64,000 nucleotides of DNA from Nannocystis sp. (GCF_016714285.1 NZ_JADJNN010000035.1:62001-126000); one strand, 5' to 3'. Counted from the first letter of the stretch, positions 36,902 to 45,574 are shown. Notes: generated by a model not told the origin, from the letters alone. Translations and numbers: made by a program.

Positions 36902-38398
36902 ATGGCCTCGTACACGCTCCACATCCAATACGTCGACCGCCCCGCAGAGACACGCACCTTCACCCAAGCCAAGGTCACCTTCGGTCGCGACGCCGGCGAC
37001 GTGGTCTTGCATGACACGCAGGTCTCCGGCAGGCACGGCGAGATCAGCTTCGACGGCAACACCCTGCGCTACACCGATGTGGGCTCGACCAACGGCAGCT
37101 TCCTGCTGCAAGGCCAGCGCGTCGCCAACATCGAACTCACGCCGGGCATCGCCCTCCGCCTCGGCAACTCGTTGATCACGGTGCAGGTCATCGATGTGCC
37201 CAATGTAGCCGGAAAGGGTCGCACTGTGATCGCCGGTCCAGGCATGGCCCCCGGCTTCCCGGCGCCGATGCGTGCGCCCGGTGGTCCGCCCGGACCCGGC
37301 TCCTCGGGCGCCGCCATCCCGCGCCCCGGCATGCCCGCCCCGCCCGCGCCTCCGCCCGGCGGCTTCGCCTTCGCCCCGACCGCCCAGATGCAGAGCCCGA
37401 TGATGCCGCCAGGCATGCCCGCGGGTCCGCAGGCCGGCGCCTTCGTGCCGCAGCCGCCCGCGCCGATGGCCCCGCCGATGGCCCCACCACAGCCCGCCGC
37501 AGCGCCGATCGCCGCCCCGCCGCAGCCCGCCTACGCACCACCGCCGGGACCGCCACCTGGACCGCCACCCGGACCGCCACCTGGCACCTTCCCGGGCACC
37601 TCGCAGGCCCCGCTCACCGCACCCGCCCCGGTCACCACGCCGGCCGCCCAGCCCCCGACCAACGCGGTCGCCATGCAGGCCCCGCCCGCCGACGGCGCCA
37701 AGCCAGACCTCGTCAACGACGTGAAGACCGCGCTCGCCGGCGGTTGGTCCGTGCTCGCGCCGACCGCCGTGCTGACCGTCGGGATGTTCGCCGCCGTGAT
37801 GGTGCCGGTCTCCGTGCTCGCCTGGCTGTTCGTGCTGATCCTCCCGCTCAGCATCGCCGGCATCCTCGCCTCGCTGCTCGCGCTCGTGCAGGCGCTGGCG
37901 ATGCTGATCCTCGTCCCGAGCGCGTACCGCTACGTGCTCGCCGCCCACCTCGGCATCCCGATCACCCCCAAGGCCGCCGTCGAGGAGGTGCGCGCCAAGA
38001 TCGGCGACGTGTTCGTCAACATGCTGATCCCCGGCATCGTGCTCGGCGTGTTCGCCGGCCCGATCTACTGGATCGAGGGCAAGAAGCTCGGCGAGGTCAT
38101 CTCGCGCAACTTCAACCTGCTCGGCCGCGACATCGTCACCATCATCGTCAGCTGGCTCGCCCTGATCGTCCCGCTCGCGATCACGGTCGGCATCGTCAAC
38201 TGGCTGCTGGTCAAGCTCCTCGGCGTCGTCGGCCTGCTGCTCGCCAGCATCGTCAGCAACACCCTCAGCGCCGTGATGATCGCCTACGGCATCGGCCTCG
38301 GCACCTGGTTCTACTTCAACATCCGCCGCCGCTTCGAGGGCGGCGACCCCGAGGGCGACGCCCGCGTGCGCCTCGGCGCCTCGCTGCCGCCAGCCTAG
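36902..38398 (+). CDS. FHA-domain protein with Pro-rich linker and C-terminal membrane segments
   Basis: The protein has 498 residues. The N-terminal FHA domain (about 1-95) shows FGRDAGDVVL, SGRHGEIS and DVGSTNGSFL, the phosphothreonine-binding residues. A Pro/Ala/Gly-rich linker of about 180 residues follows, with GPPPGPPPGPPP repeats. The C-terminal 220 residues hold about five transmembrane helices (VLTVGMFAAVMVPVSVLAWL, LIPGIVLGVFAGPIYWI, IVSWLALIVPLAITVGIV). It is probably docked by a phosphorylated kinase or partner at the inner membrane. The ATG at 36902 has GGAG 7 nt upstream. No kinase is adjacent. Confidence 0.88.
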   Translation: MASYTLHIQYVDRPAETRTFTQAKVTFGRDAGDVVLHDTQVSGRHGEISFDGNTLRYTDVGSTNGSFLLQGQRVANIELTPGIALRLGNSLITVQVIDVPNVAGKGRTVIAGPGMAPGFPAPMRAPGGPPGPGSSGAAIPRPGMPAPPAPPPGGFAFAPTAQMQSPMMPPGMPAGPQAGAFVPQPPAPMAPPMAPPQPAAAPIAAPPQPAYAPPPGPPPGPPPGPPPGTFPGTSQAPLTAPAPVTTPAAQPPTNAVAMQAPPADGAKPDLVNDVKTALAGGWSVLAPTAVLTVGMFAAVMVPVSVLAWLFVLILPLSIAGILASLLALVQALAMLILVPSAYRYVLAAHLGIPITPKAAVEEVRAKIGDVFVNMLIPGIVLGVFAGPIYWIEGKKLGEVISRNFNLLGRDIVTIIVSWLALIVPLAITVGIVNWLLVKLLGVVGLLLASIVSNTLSAVMIAYGIGLGTWFYFNIRRRFEGGDPEGDARVRLGASLPPA

Positions 38399-38454
38399 TG
38401 GCCCAAGGGCGGCCTGATCGCCGCCGATCGCCGCCTGATCGTTTTCGGCGAACG

Positions 38455-38484
38455 AAGGGACATGTCCTTTGGGACATGTCCCTT
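38455..38484. repeat. Best dispersed palindrome: 13-bp perfect arms
   Basis: AAGGGACATGTCC is followed by TTTG and then its exact reverse complement. It is an extended, ATG-containing variant of the CCTGTCC-N4-GGACAGG family. It lies in the gap between the FHA gene (ends 38398) and the E1 gene (starts 38646), where it could act as a terminator stem or operator. Confidence 0.85.
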
Positions 38485-38645
38485 CCGCGCGCGTGCGGAC
38501 CGACGGCATGTGCCAGGTCACGAGTCAACGCACGCTCCCAGCCCCGCGCCGAGCAGGTGAGAAGTTCCGCACGACTCGCGCCCCGCGTGCCGCGAGCGCC
38601 GGGTTTACCCCTGCGAGCGTCTCGCTTAGGCTTCTCGCCGCTGCC

Positions 38646-40925
38646 ATGGACACCCCGACGCCGCCCTCCGCCCCCCGCTTCGATCTCAGCGCGCTCGACC
38701 TGTACCCGCAGCTGACGCCGGAACTGCTGCGCCTGGCCTACACGGAGATGCTGCTGGCCCGCTGCCACGTCGAGCGCGTGGTCCAGGAGTGCGCCAAGGG
38801 CACGATCAAGTTCGCTATCTGGGGCTCGGGCGAGGAGCTGCACGGCGCCGCCGAGGCGCTCGCCCTGCACGAGCTCGTCAACCCCGAGGCCTTCGGCATC
38901 ATCGGCCACTACCGTTCCGCCGGCCTGCTGTCGATGTGGGCCCGCCTGCGCGGCTACCACGACTTCCACCTCGACCACATGCGCCAGCAGCTGTGCCGCA
39001 CCACCGACCCGTGGACCGGCGGCCGCCTGATGACCGCCCACTTCAACGACATGCGCTACAACATGCTGCCCGTGCAGAGCGCGCTCGGCATGCAGCTCGG
39101 CAAGGCGGTCGGCTACGCCTTCGGCATGCGCCGCAAGGGCCACCAGGACGGCCTCGTCGTCGCCGTCATCGGCGACGGCACCTGCGCCGAGAGCGACCTC
39201 CACGAGGGCATGACCGGCGCCTCGATCCTCGAGCTGCCGGTGCTCATCTACGTCACCGACAACAACATCGCCATCAGCGTCACCCCCGAGGACGGCCGCG
39301 GCATCAAGGACTTCGAGGCCTACGCCCGCGCCTTCGGCTTCGCCTTCTTCGAGTGCGACGGCAACGACTTCCTGCAGTGCTACGACACCACCCGCAAGGC
39401 CGCCGGCTACTGCATCGGCCAGCAGAAGCCCGCGCTCGTGTGGGTCCGCAACCTGTCGCGCCTCAACAACCACTCGTCGGCCGCCGACTTCACCTTCGAC
39501 TTCGACAGCTACGACCCGCTCATCGACTTCGGCCAGGCCCTGGTCGACCGCGGCGTCGCCAGCCCCGACGAGGTCCTGCGCCGCAACGCCGTGGTCGACG
39601 GCAAGGACTACTTCCGCCGCCACGACTTCGGCACCCTCGCCAGGGCCGCCGACGATCACATCGTCGGCACGATGAAGCAGTGCGAGACCGAACCGGAGCC
39701 GACCTACGCCTCGATCTTCGAGCACATCCGGGCCCCCTACCCCGCCGTCGCCGAACCGCCCGCAGAGGGCCGCCCGACCGCGATCTCGCTCAACGGGGCG
39801 ATCCGCGCCGGCATGCAGGCGATCCTCCGCGACAACCCGATGACCTGGCTCTACGGCCAGGACGTCGCCAAGAAGGGCGGCGTCATGGTCGCCACCAAGG
39901 GCCTCTACGAGCGCTTCCCGGAGCAGGTCCGCGACGCGCCGATCAACGAGCCCCTCATCATCGGCTCCGCCTTCGGCTTCGCCCTCCACCCCGGCGCCAC
40001 CGCGATCCCCGAGATCCAGTTCTCCGACTACAGCCTCAACTGCCTGCACTGGCTGGTGCTGCTCGGCAACCAGCTGTGGCAGTCGGCCGGCCACGTCAAC
40101 GTCAACGTCATCCTCCGCCTCCCGGTCGAGCCCCTGCACGGCGGCTCGGTCTACCACTCGATGTGCATGGAGGGCTTCTACGGCGCCATCCCTGGCCTCA
40201 CGATCATCGCCCCCACCACCTCGCGCGACGTCTACGGCATGCTCCGCTCCGCCGCCGACTACTCCGGCCCGGTCGTGATCTTCGAGTCGAAGGGCCTCTA
40301 CCGCATGACCTTAGGCGACGCCTTCCCCGGCGAGCCCAGCGACCCCAAGGAGATCGCCGCCCTCAAGCGCGCGATCGGCTTCGGCGGCCACATCCCCGAC
40401 CTCCCCGACGACTTCCGCATCCCGCTCGGCAAGGCCGCCCTGCGCCGCAGCGGCAAGGACCTCTCGATCATCACCTGGGGCCGCTGCACCCTGTTCTGCC
40501 AGGAGGCGATCGTGAAGCTCACCCAGGAGGGCGTCGACTGCGAGCTCATCGACCTGCGCACCATCGTCCCGCCCGACCTCGACGCCGTGCTCACCAGCGT
40601 GCGCAAGACCGGCCGCCTCCTGGTCGTCCACGAGGACCGCGTGTTCTCGTCGCTCGGCCGCGAGCTGCAGGGCGCCGTGCACGAGGCGATGCAGGGCGAG
40701 CACGTCGTCTCCCGCGTGCTCGGCCAGGACGCAGTGCCCGGCATCCCCTCGCCGGTCCAGGTCGAGGAGCAGATCGTCGTCAGCCCGGAGAAGGTCCACC
40801 GCGCCGCCCACGAGCTCATGGCCCAGCGCCGACCCAGCGAACAAGTCGCCCCCACCAGAGCTTCGGGCGGCGTCTACACCCGGCCGCAGATCCTCTGGAC
40901 CCCGAGCCGCAACTTCGTCACCTGA
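38646..40925 (+). CDS. 2-oxoacid dehydrogenase E1, alpha and beta subunits fused
   Basis: The 759-residue thiamine-diphosphate enzyme resembles branched-chain 2-oxoacid (or acetoin) dehydrogenase E1. The alpha half (1-~350) has IGHYRSAGLLSMWARLRG and the ThDP motif VIGDGTCAESDLHEG with LIYVTDNNIAIS. The beta half (~385-720) has WLYGQDVAKKGGVMVATKGL, INEPLIIGSAFGFAL and IPEIQFSDYS, then the transketolase C-terminal domain LSIITWGRCTLFCQEAI and VHEDRVFSSLGREL. It decarboxylates a 2-oxoacid and passes the acyl group to a lipoyl E2. No E2 or E3 gene is beside it. The ATG at 38646 follows the 200-nt gap with the palindrome. Its TGA overlaps the next ATG. Confidence 0.93.
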   Translation: MDTPTPPSAPRFDLSALDLYPQLTPELLRLAYTEMLLARCHVERVVQECAKGTIKFAIWGSGEELHGAAEALALHELVNPEAFGIIGHYRSAGLLSMWARLRGYHDFHLDHMRQQLCRTTDPWTGGRLMTAHFNDMRYNMLPVQSALGMQLGKAVGYAFGMRRKGHQDGLVVAVIGDGTCAESDLHEGMTGASILELPVLIYVTDNNIAISVTPEDGRGIKDFEAYARAFGFAFFECDGNDFLQCYDTTRKAAGYCIGQQKPALVWVRNLSRLNNHSSAADFTFDFDSYDPLIDFGQALVDRGVASPDEVLRRNAVVDGKDYFRRHDFGTLARAADDHIVGTMKQCETEPEPTYASIFEHIRAPYPAVAEPPAEGRPTAISLNGAIRAGMQAILRDNPMTWLYGQDVAKKGGVMVATKGLYERFPEQVRDAPINEPLIIGSAFGFALHPGATAIPEIQFSDYSLNCLHWLVLLGNQLWQSAGHVNVNVILRLPVEPLHGGSVYHSMCMEGFYGAIPGLTIIAPTTSRDVYGMLRSAADYSGPVVIFESKGLYRMTLGDAFPGEPSDPKEIAALKRAIGFGGHIPDLPDDFRIPLGKAALRRSGKDLSIITWGRCTLFCQEAIVKLTQEGVDCELIDLRTIVPPDLDAVLTSVRKTGRLLVVHEDRVFSSLGRELQGAVHEAMQGEHVVSRVLGQDAVPGIPSPVQVEEQIVVSPEKVHRAAHELMAQRRPSEQVAPTRASGGVYTRPQILWTPSRNFVT

Positions 40926-41767
40926 TGTCCGAAGTCGCCGCCCTCGACGAGCTCCGCGTCGGCGGTCTCACCCTCGCCGGCATCACCCGCGGCGGCGTCG
41001 AGACCTGCGTGATGGTCAAGGAGCTCGGGCTCATGTTCGACGTCGGCATGTGCCCGCCCGGCGCCCTCAAGTACCCCACGATCCTCGTCTCGCACGGCCA
41101 CGCCGACCACCTCGGCGGCCTGCCCTACCTGGTCTCCCAGCACGGCCTCCTGAGCTCGCCGCCGCCGATCGTTCACATGCCGATCGAGGTGCTGGCGCCG
41201 ATGCAGCAGATCCTCGCGTTATGGTCGCAGATCGAGGACTTTCCGCTGCGCGCCGAGCTCCACGGCCACGCCCCCGGCGCCTGCGTCCCGATCTCTCGCT
41301 CCCTGAACGCGCTGGCCCTGCGCACCAGCCACCGCGTGCCCTCGCTGGCCTGGGTGATCGAGCGCGAGAGCCAGCGACTGCGCCCCGAATTCGTCGGCCG
41401 TGACCCGCGCGAGCTCGCGAACCTGCGCGCCGCCGGCGAGGTCATCACCGACGCCCACAGCGAGCCGCTGCTGTGCGTCACCGGCGACACCCGCATCGAG
41501 TTCTTCGACCAGCACGAGCTGGCCCGCCGCTGCCGCGTGCTCGTCCACGAGGTCACCAGCTGGGACGATCGCCGCGACGTCGAGGTCACCCGCCGCTGGG
41601 GTCACACGCACCTCGACGAGGTCGTCGCGCGCGCCGAACAGTTCACCGGCGAGGCGCTCGTGCTAGTCCACCGCAGCATGCGACACTCCCGCGCCGACGT
41701 GGAGGCGCTGGTCCAGCGCCGCTTCCCCGCCGCCCTCCGCGACCGCATCCACGTGTTCGGCCGATGA
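40925..41767 (+). CDS. MBL-fold hydrolase coupled to E1
   Basis: The 280-residue protein has SHGHADHLGGL (HxHxDH zinc motif, near residue 60), VTGDTRIEFF (bridging Asp) and a late HTHLDEVV. The N-terminus GLTLAGITRGGVETCVMVKELG resembles the RNase Z-like/thioesterase-like branch. It has no signal peptide. Its start codon overlaps the E1 stop (TGATG) and its own stop overlaps the next gene (ATGA), so the three are translated together. In this setting it might hydrolyse a thioester or a lipoyl/CoA derivative; that is inference from the operon only. Confidence 0.88.
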   Translation: MSEVAALDELRVGGLTLAGITRGGVETCVMVKELGLMFDVGMCPPGALKYPTILVSHGHADHLGGLPYLVSQHGLLSSPPPIVHMPIEVLAPMQQILALWSQIEDFPLRAELHGHAPGACVPISRSLNALALRTSHRVPSLAWVIERESQRLRPEFVGRDPRELANLRAAGEVITDAHSEPLLCVTGDTRIEFFDQHELARRCRVLVHEVTSWDDRRDVEVTRRWGHTHLDEVVARAEQFTGEALVLVHRSMRHSRADVEALVQRRFPAALRDRIHVFGR

Positions 41768-42951
41768 CCAGCGACCACTCCGACGTGCTGATCCTCGGGG
41801 CGAGCTTCGCCGGCATCGAGCTGTACCACCAGCTGCGCCGCAGCGCGGCCGGCCGCAAGCTCTCGATCACGATCGTCGATCGCCAGCCCGCGCACGGCTA
41901 CATCCCGCTGTGCCAGGAGCGGCTGGTCCTGCGCCTGCCGCCCGCGCAGAGCCTGCTGCCGACCCAGCGCTGCGTGACCGCGCCAGGCACCCGCTACCTC
42001 GTCGACGAGGTCACCGGCCTCGACGCCGACCACCAGGTCCGCCTCGCCTCGGGCGCCCGCCTGTCCAGCCGCTTCCTCGTCATCGCCCTCGGCTCGGCCC
42101 TGGCACCCCCGCCGCAGCTCCCGGGCCACGAACACCTGCTCGGCTACAAGCTGGCCGACGAGTTCGCGGCGAGCCAGCCGCGCCTGCTCGCCGCGCTCGC
42201 ACAACCAGCCCAGCTCGTCGTGATCGGCGGCGGCATCAGCGGGGTCGAGCTGGCCGGCGAGCTCGCCGGCCTCGCCCGCGTGCGCCCGCCCGGCACCCAC
42301 GCGCCGGGCGTCACCCTCGTCGACGCCGGCGAGCGCCTGCTCGGCAACCTGACCGAAAGGGCAGGCCGTATGGCCGCCCGCCAGCTCGCCGCGCAAGGCG
42401 TCGCGCTGCGCCTGCAGACCCGCGTCCTCGCGGTCCATGAGCGCGGCCTCGAGCTGCAGACCCGCGGCGGCGCGCCCGAGACCCTCGCCCACGACCTGGC
42501 CTTTTGGGCAGGTGGCGTGCGCCCGGCGCCCGTGCTGGCCGAGCTCGGCCTGCCGCGCACCGCCAGCGGCTTCCTCGCAGTCGGCCCGACCCTGCAGTGC
42601 CACCCGGAGCGCGTCGACTCGCCGGTCTTCGCCTGCGGCGACGCGGTGCGGGTCATCGGCGGCGCCGGCGAGTGGCCGACGATGCAGCGCGCGATCGAGT
42701 GCCTGTGGCAGGCCAAGGTCGTCGCCCACAACCTCGTCGCCCTCGCCACCGCCCCGGCGAACCGCCGCCCCGCCCTGCGCCCGCACAGCCTCACCGCGGA
42801 CTTCCCCCACGGCGTCAGCATCGGCGCCGCGTCGATGATCGTGTACGGGCGCCTCGCCGTCGAGCTCGGCCCGCTCGGCGTGTGGTTCCGCCGCTTCCTC
42901 ATGCGCCAGTACTTCCGCCGCTACGGCGCGAGCATCTCACCGACGCAGTGA
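41764..42951 (+). CDS. NDH-2-like FAD/NAD(P) oxidoreductase
   Basis: The 395-residue protein has two Rossmann motifs: LILGASFAGIELYHQLR (FAD, with A instead of G at the second position) and VVIGGGISGVELAGELAGL (NAD). FWAGGVRPAP and FACGDAVRV follow (FAD ribityl/ATG-like block). This is the type II NADH dehydrogenase/AIF-like family; the C-terminus ends in a hydrophobic helix (GVWFRRFLMRQYFRRYG) that may dock to the membrane. It lacks the CxxxxC redox disulfide, so it is not the dihydrolipoamide dehydrogenase that E1 would need. It is the last gene of the E1 operon. Two palindrome copies lie inside. Confidence 0.92.
   Translation: MTSDHSDVLILGASFAGIELYHQLRRSAAGRKLSITIVDRQPAHGYIPLCQERLVLRLPPAQSLLPTQRCVTAPGTRYLVDEVTGLDADHQVRLASGARLSSRFLVIALGSALAPPPQLPGHEHLLGYKLADEFAASQPRLLAALAQPAQLVVIGGGISGVELAGELAGLARVRPPGTHAPGVTLVDAGERLLGNLTERAGRMAARQLAAQGVALRLQTRVLAVHERGLELQTRGGAPETLAHDLAFWAGGVRPAPVLAELGLPRTASGFLAVGPTLQCHPERVDSPVFACGDAVRVIGGAGEWPTMQRAIECLWQAKVVAHNLVALATAPANRRPALRPHSLTADFPHGVSIGAASMIVYGRLAVELGPLGVWFRRFLMRQYFRRYGASISPTQ
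42348..42365. repeat. Dispersed palindrome copy inside FAD oxidoreductase gene
   Basis: CCTGACC-GAAA-GGGCAGG: seven-bp arms, one mismatch. It is written ACC GAA AGG GCA GGC; AGG and GCA are rare in the gene. Confidence 0.6.
42494..42513. repeat. Dispersed palindrome copy inside FAD oxidoreductase gene
   Basis: ACCTGGCC-TTTT-GGGCAGGT: eight-bp arms, one mismatch, 130 nt from the previous copy. It overlaps the conserved FWAGG motif, spelled TTT TGG GCA GGT with rare codons. The protein sequence is conserved, so this copy cannot be a simple insertion. Confidence 0.6.
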
Positions 42952-43153
42952 TCCATCGGACCCTGCCGCGACGCTCACCCCCGCGACGCCACCGGACCCG
43001 CTGCTGCGAACGGTCCAACCCAAACCCCGCGCCTCGCTTCACACCGCGTCGCCGCAGGGGCCCGGTCTGCGTCGCTGACCTTCGCTACCCCGTGACAAAT
43101 CGCGCGCGGCGCTGCGGATCGTCCGGACCAGAGTTTGGGCATGCTCGCGGCCC

Positions 43154-44350
43154 ATGAAGCTCCGTACCCCGCTGTCCCTGCTGCTGCTGCTGTCCGCCTG
43201 CGGTGATTCCGGCGACCTGAGCACCTCCGGTGCCTCCTCGACCGGCAGCACCGCCAGCACCGCCGACGCGAGCACCAACCCGGGCGACACCAGCGCGACC
43301 AGCGACACGCCGACCACCGCCGCCCCGAGCACGAGCAACACCAGCGGCTCGGCCAGCGCCAGCGCCAGCGAGGCCAGCACCGGCGAGCTCCCGGGCACCA
43401 GCACCGGCGAGCTCCCAGGCACCAGCACCGGCGCCATCGACGAGACCACCGGCGGCGGCGACACCACCACCGGAGGCCCCGACGAGCTCTACGACCCCAA
43501 CCTCGACGGCCCCTGGCAGATCAAGAACCTCAAGGGCAAGTACATGGTCGACGGCGTCAGCGTCGCTACCGACGCCTACTACCCGAGCGGCGGCCCCGAG
43601 CCCGGCCCCTACCCGGTCGTGCTGATCGCCCACGGCTTCCAGCTGCCGCCGACGCAGTACAGCAAGTACGCCCAGCGCCTCGCCACCCACGGCTACGTCG
43701 CGCTCACCGTCGACTTCCAGGCCGGCCTGTTCAACCCCAACCACGTCGCCTACGCCAAGCAGGTGGTCGGCGGCATCGACCACGTCACCGGCGACCCGAC
43801 CCTCGGGCCGATCGCCGACACCAACAACGTCGGCCTCAGCGGCCACTCGCTCGGCGGCAAGCTCTCGATCTTCGGCGCCGTGATGGACAACCGCGTGCGC
43901 GCCAGCATCACCCTCGACCCGGTCGACAGCGCGACGATGTGCAACCCGCAGAACTGCCCCGACGTCAGCGACATGCTGCCGATCGACATCCCGCTCGGCT
44001 TCGTCGGCGAGACCCTCGACGGCGACGGCGGCTTCATGCCCTGCGCCCCCGCGGCCGACAACTTCCTCACCTACTACAAGAACGCCAGCAGCCCCGCCCT
44101 CGCGGTCACCGTGCTCGGCGCCAACCACATGAGCTTCGTCGACGACGTCGCCGGCTGCGGTGTCATCTGCGGCTTCTGCAAGATGCCGACGCTCACCAAC
44201 AAGGTCGTCAACGACCTCGCGCGCGCCTACGTCGTCGCCTTCTACAGCCGCTGGCTCAAGGACATCCCCGGCTACGACACCTACCTCACCGGCGACGAGG
44301 CGAAGGTCCGCTACGTCGACACCAAGCTGGTCACGATCGCCAGCAAGTGA
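43154..44350 (+). CDS. Alpha/beta hydrolase lipoprotein (chlorophyllase/cutinase-like)
   Basis: The 398-residue protein has a lipoprotein signal (lipobox LLSAC), a Ser/Thr/Ala/Gly linker to about residue 110 containing the tandem TGELPGTS repeat, then an alpha/beta hydrolase. VVLIAHGF is the oxyanion region, NVGLSGHSLGGKLS carries the nucleophile Ser and ANHMSFVDD the His. The layout suits chlorophyllase-like or polyester-hydrolase-like enzymes that act on bulky esters. It is probably surface exposed. Several Cys (CNPQNC, CGVICGFC) could form disulfides. It stands alone, with a 202-nt gap in front that shows no other feature. Confidence 0.88.
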   Translation: MKLRTPLSLLLLLSACGDSGDLSTSGASSTGSTASTADASTNPGDTSATSDTPTTAAPSTSNTSGSASASASEASTGELPGTSTGELPGTSTGAIDETTGGGDTTTGGPDELYDPNLDGPWQIKNLKGKYMVDGVSVATDAYYPSGGPEPGPYPVVLIAHGFQLPPTQYSKYAQRLATHGYVALTVDFQAGLFNPNHVAYAKQVVGGIDHVTGDPTLGPIADTNNVGLSGHSLGGKLSIFGAVMDNRVRASITLDPVDSATMCNPQNCPDVSDMLPIDIPLGFVGETLDGDGGFMPCAPAADNFLTYYKNASSPALAVTVLGANHMSFVDDVAGCGVICGFCKMPTLTNKVVNDLARAYVVAFYSRWLKDIPGYDTYLTGDEAKVRYVDTKLVTIASK

Positions 44351-44414
44351 GGCCCGGCAGCGGTCGACCCGGCGCGGCCGCTCGCGCCGACGGCAGGCTG
44401 GTCACCCGTGAGGC

Positions 44415-44852
44415 TCACCCGAGCTTGCCGGGCCGCAGGCCGTTGTAGGCCTCGTGGGTCATGCACGCCAGCGGCCGCAGCCGGCCGCCCTCGTCGCGCA
44501 GGACCAGCCGGTGCCCGCGACCGACCGGCACGCTGATGATGTTGCGGTCGCTCTCCCAGCGCTTGCCCCCGAGGCTGGTGTACGGCTCGCCGTCGGCGAG
44601 GCGACGCAGCAGCTCGCGCGCCTTCTGCACGCGCTCGCGCGTCTGCAGGTCGCGCAGGTCGATCGGGTCGGCGGCGAAGCTGGCCTCCCAGGCCTGCCGC
44701 TCCCGCTGCCGCTGCGCCGCCTCGGCCTCGGCGCTGGCCTGCCGCGCCGCCGCGCCCGCCTGCCGCGCCGCCGCCTCCGCCGCCTCCTGGGCGCAGCGAT
44801 GACAGTACTGGCCCTTCCCGCTGTGTCCGCACGAAAAGCTTCGCCTCGCCAT
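44415..44852 (-). CDS. Small Cys/His zinc-binding protein (DUF7682-like)
   Basis: The 145-residue protein has an N-terminal CGHSGKGQYCHRC motif (a compact zinc site), an Ala/Arg/Glu helix with coiled-coil look (about 24-55), then a mixed alpha/beta domain (WESDRNIISVPVGRGHRLVLRDE) ending HEAYNGLRPGKLG. The layout resembles the small DUF7682 zinc-binding family as I recall it. Function unknown. It lies 27 nt after another Cys-pair protein on the same strand; the two are probably co-expressed. The ATG is preceded by an AAGGGGGA ribosome site. Confidence 0.78.
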   Translation of the reverse strand: MARRSFSCGHSGKGQYCHRCAQEAAEAAARQAGAAARQASAEAEAAQRQRERQAWEASFAADPIDLRDLQTRERVQKARELLRRLADGEPYTSLGGKRWESDRNIISVPVGRGHRLVLRDEGGRLRPLACMTHEAYNGLRPGKLG

Positions 44853-44879
44853 CCCATCCCCCTTCCCCTTCTCCTCGTA

Positions 44880-45263
44880 TCACCGCCCCGAGCGCCCGTC
44901 GCCAGCGTCGATCTCCGACCCCAGCAAACCCCCGAGCAGCGCGCCCCAGGGCCCGAGCACGAAGGCGCCGAGCAGCCCGCCGAGCAGCGTGTGGCGCAGG
45001 CCGCCGGTCCGCGCGGCAGGCGCGACAGCCACCGCGAGCGGCCGCGCCGCGAGCTGCAGACTGGCCTTTCGGACAGGTCCCATGAGACAGGCGCTGCACG
45101 CCGGCCGCATGGCGCTCGCGTCGATGTCCCAGGCGCCCCGCACGGCCGCCCGCGCGTAGCCGCCGAACGCCAGCTTGCGCCGACAGCCGTGGCAGTAGCC
45201 GCGGGTCGTGCCATAGATCTGCCGCAACACATCGAGCTCGCAGGTCGTCGACGGATCCTTCAT
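44880..45263 (-). CDS. Zinc-finger/HNH-like protein with C-terminal Gly-zipper segment
   Basis: The 127-residue protein has a CHGCRRKLAFGGYARAAVRGAW stretch and ACSAC, the paired Cys of an HNH-type zinc knuckle, with IDAS where HNH nucleases have the catalytic (E/V)DH. The His is therefore missing and no nuclease activity is expected. The C-terminal 35 residues are a Gly-zipper hydrophobic stretch (GGLLGAFVLGPWGALLGGLLG) that may insert in a membrane. A palindrome copy encodes GPVRKAS between these parts. The ATG is at 45263. It lies upstream of the CGH-type zinc protein (27 nt). Confidence 0.7.
   Translation of the reverse strand: MKDPSTTCELDVLRQIYGTTRGYCHGCRRKLAFGGYARAAVRGAWDIDASAMRPACSACLMGPVRKASLQLAARPLAVAVAPAARTGGLRHTLLGGLLGAFVLGPWGALLGGLLGSEIDAGDGRSGR
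45060..45077. repeat. Dispersed palindrome copy inside zinc-finger gene
   Basis: CTGGCC-TTTC-GGACAG: six-bp arms, one mismatch. On the coding strand it supplies GGA CCT GTC CGA AAG; GGA, CCT and CGA are rare here. Confidence 0.55.
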
Positions 45264-45391
45264 ACACGCGGGCGTAGCACGGCCGACGCGGCCCGCCTGA
45301 TCTGCGCCAGACCACGCCGAAGATCCCGCGCTGTGGCCCCCAGGACCGCGAATTCCGGCGATCTGAAGCGCGCACCCCCGCGCCGTTCGCA

Positions 45392-45474
45392 GGTGGCCTT
45401 CGGGACAGGTCCGCGGCCAATTTCGTGGCCAATTTCGTGGCCAATTTCGCGGCCAATATCGCGGCCAAATTCGC
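45392..45474. repeat. Palindrome copy next to five-unit 12-bp tandem repeat
   Basis: A decayed palindrome (TGGCC-TTCG-GGACA, 45394-45407) is followed by five copies of a 12-nt unit GGCCAATTTCGT (45415-45474; the last three differ by one or two bases). The repeat could be read as (ANFV)n in frame with the GAF-STAS gene from a GTG at 45425, but this has no other protein-like support. The whole gap 45264-45574 otherwise holds only promoter DNA between divergent genes. Confidence 0.75.
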
Positions 45475-45574
45475 CGCCCCTGAGGACGCCCGCGCGGCGA
45501 CAATTGGCGAGCCCCCGCGGACCGTTGTTCTGACCCCTCGCTCGCGCGGACGCAGCGCGGTAGCTTCGTCGACG

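Noticed and set aside
41764..42951. FAD oxidoreductase as the E3 (dihydrolipoamide dehydrogenase) of the E1 complex
   Set aside because: It lacks the CxxxxC active-site disulfide and matches the NDH-2/AIF layout instead.
45425..45574. In-frame GTG extension of the GAF-STAS gene through the 12-bp repeat
   Set aside because: The extension reads as (ANFV)n and Arg/Pro noise, with no ribosome site; ATG 45575 starts the ordinary sequence.
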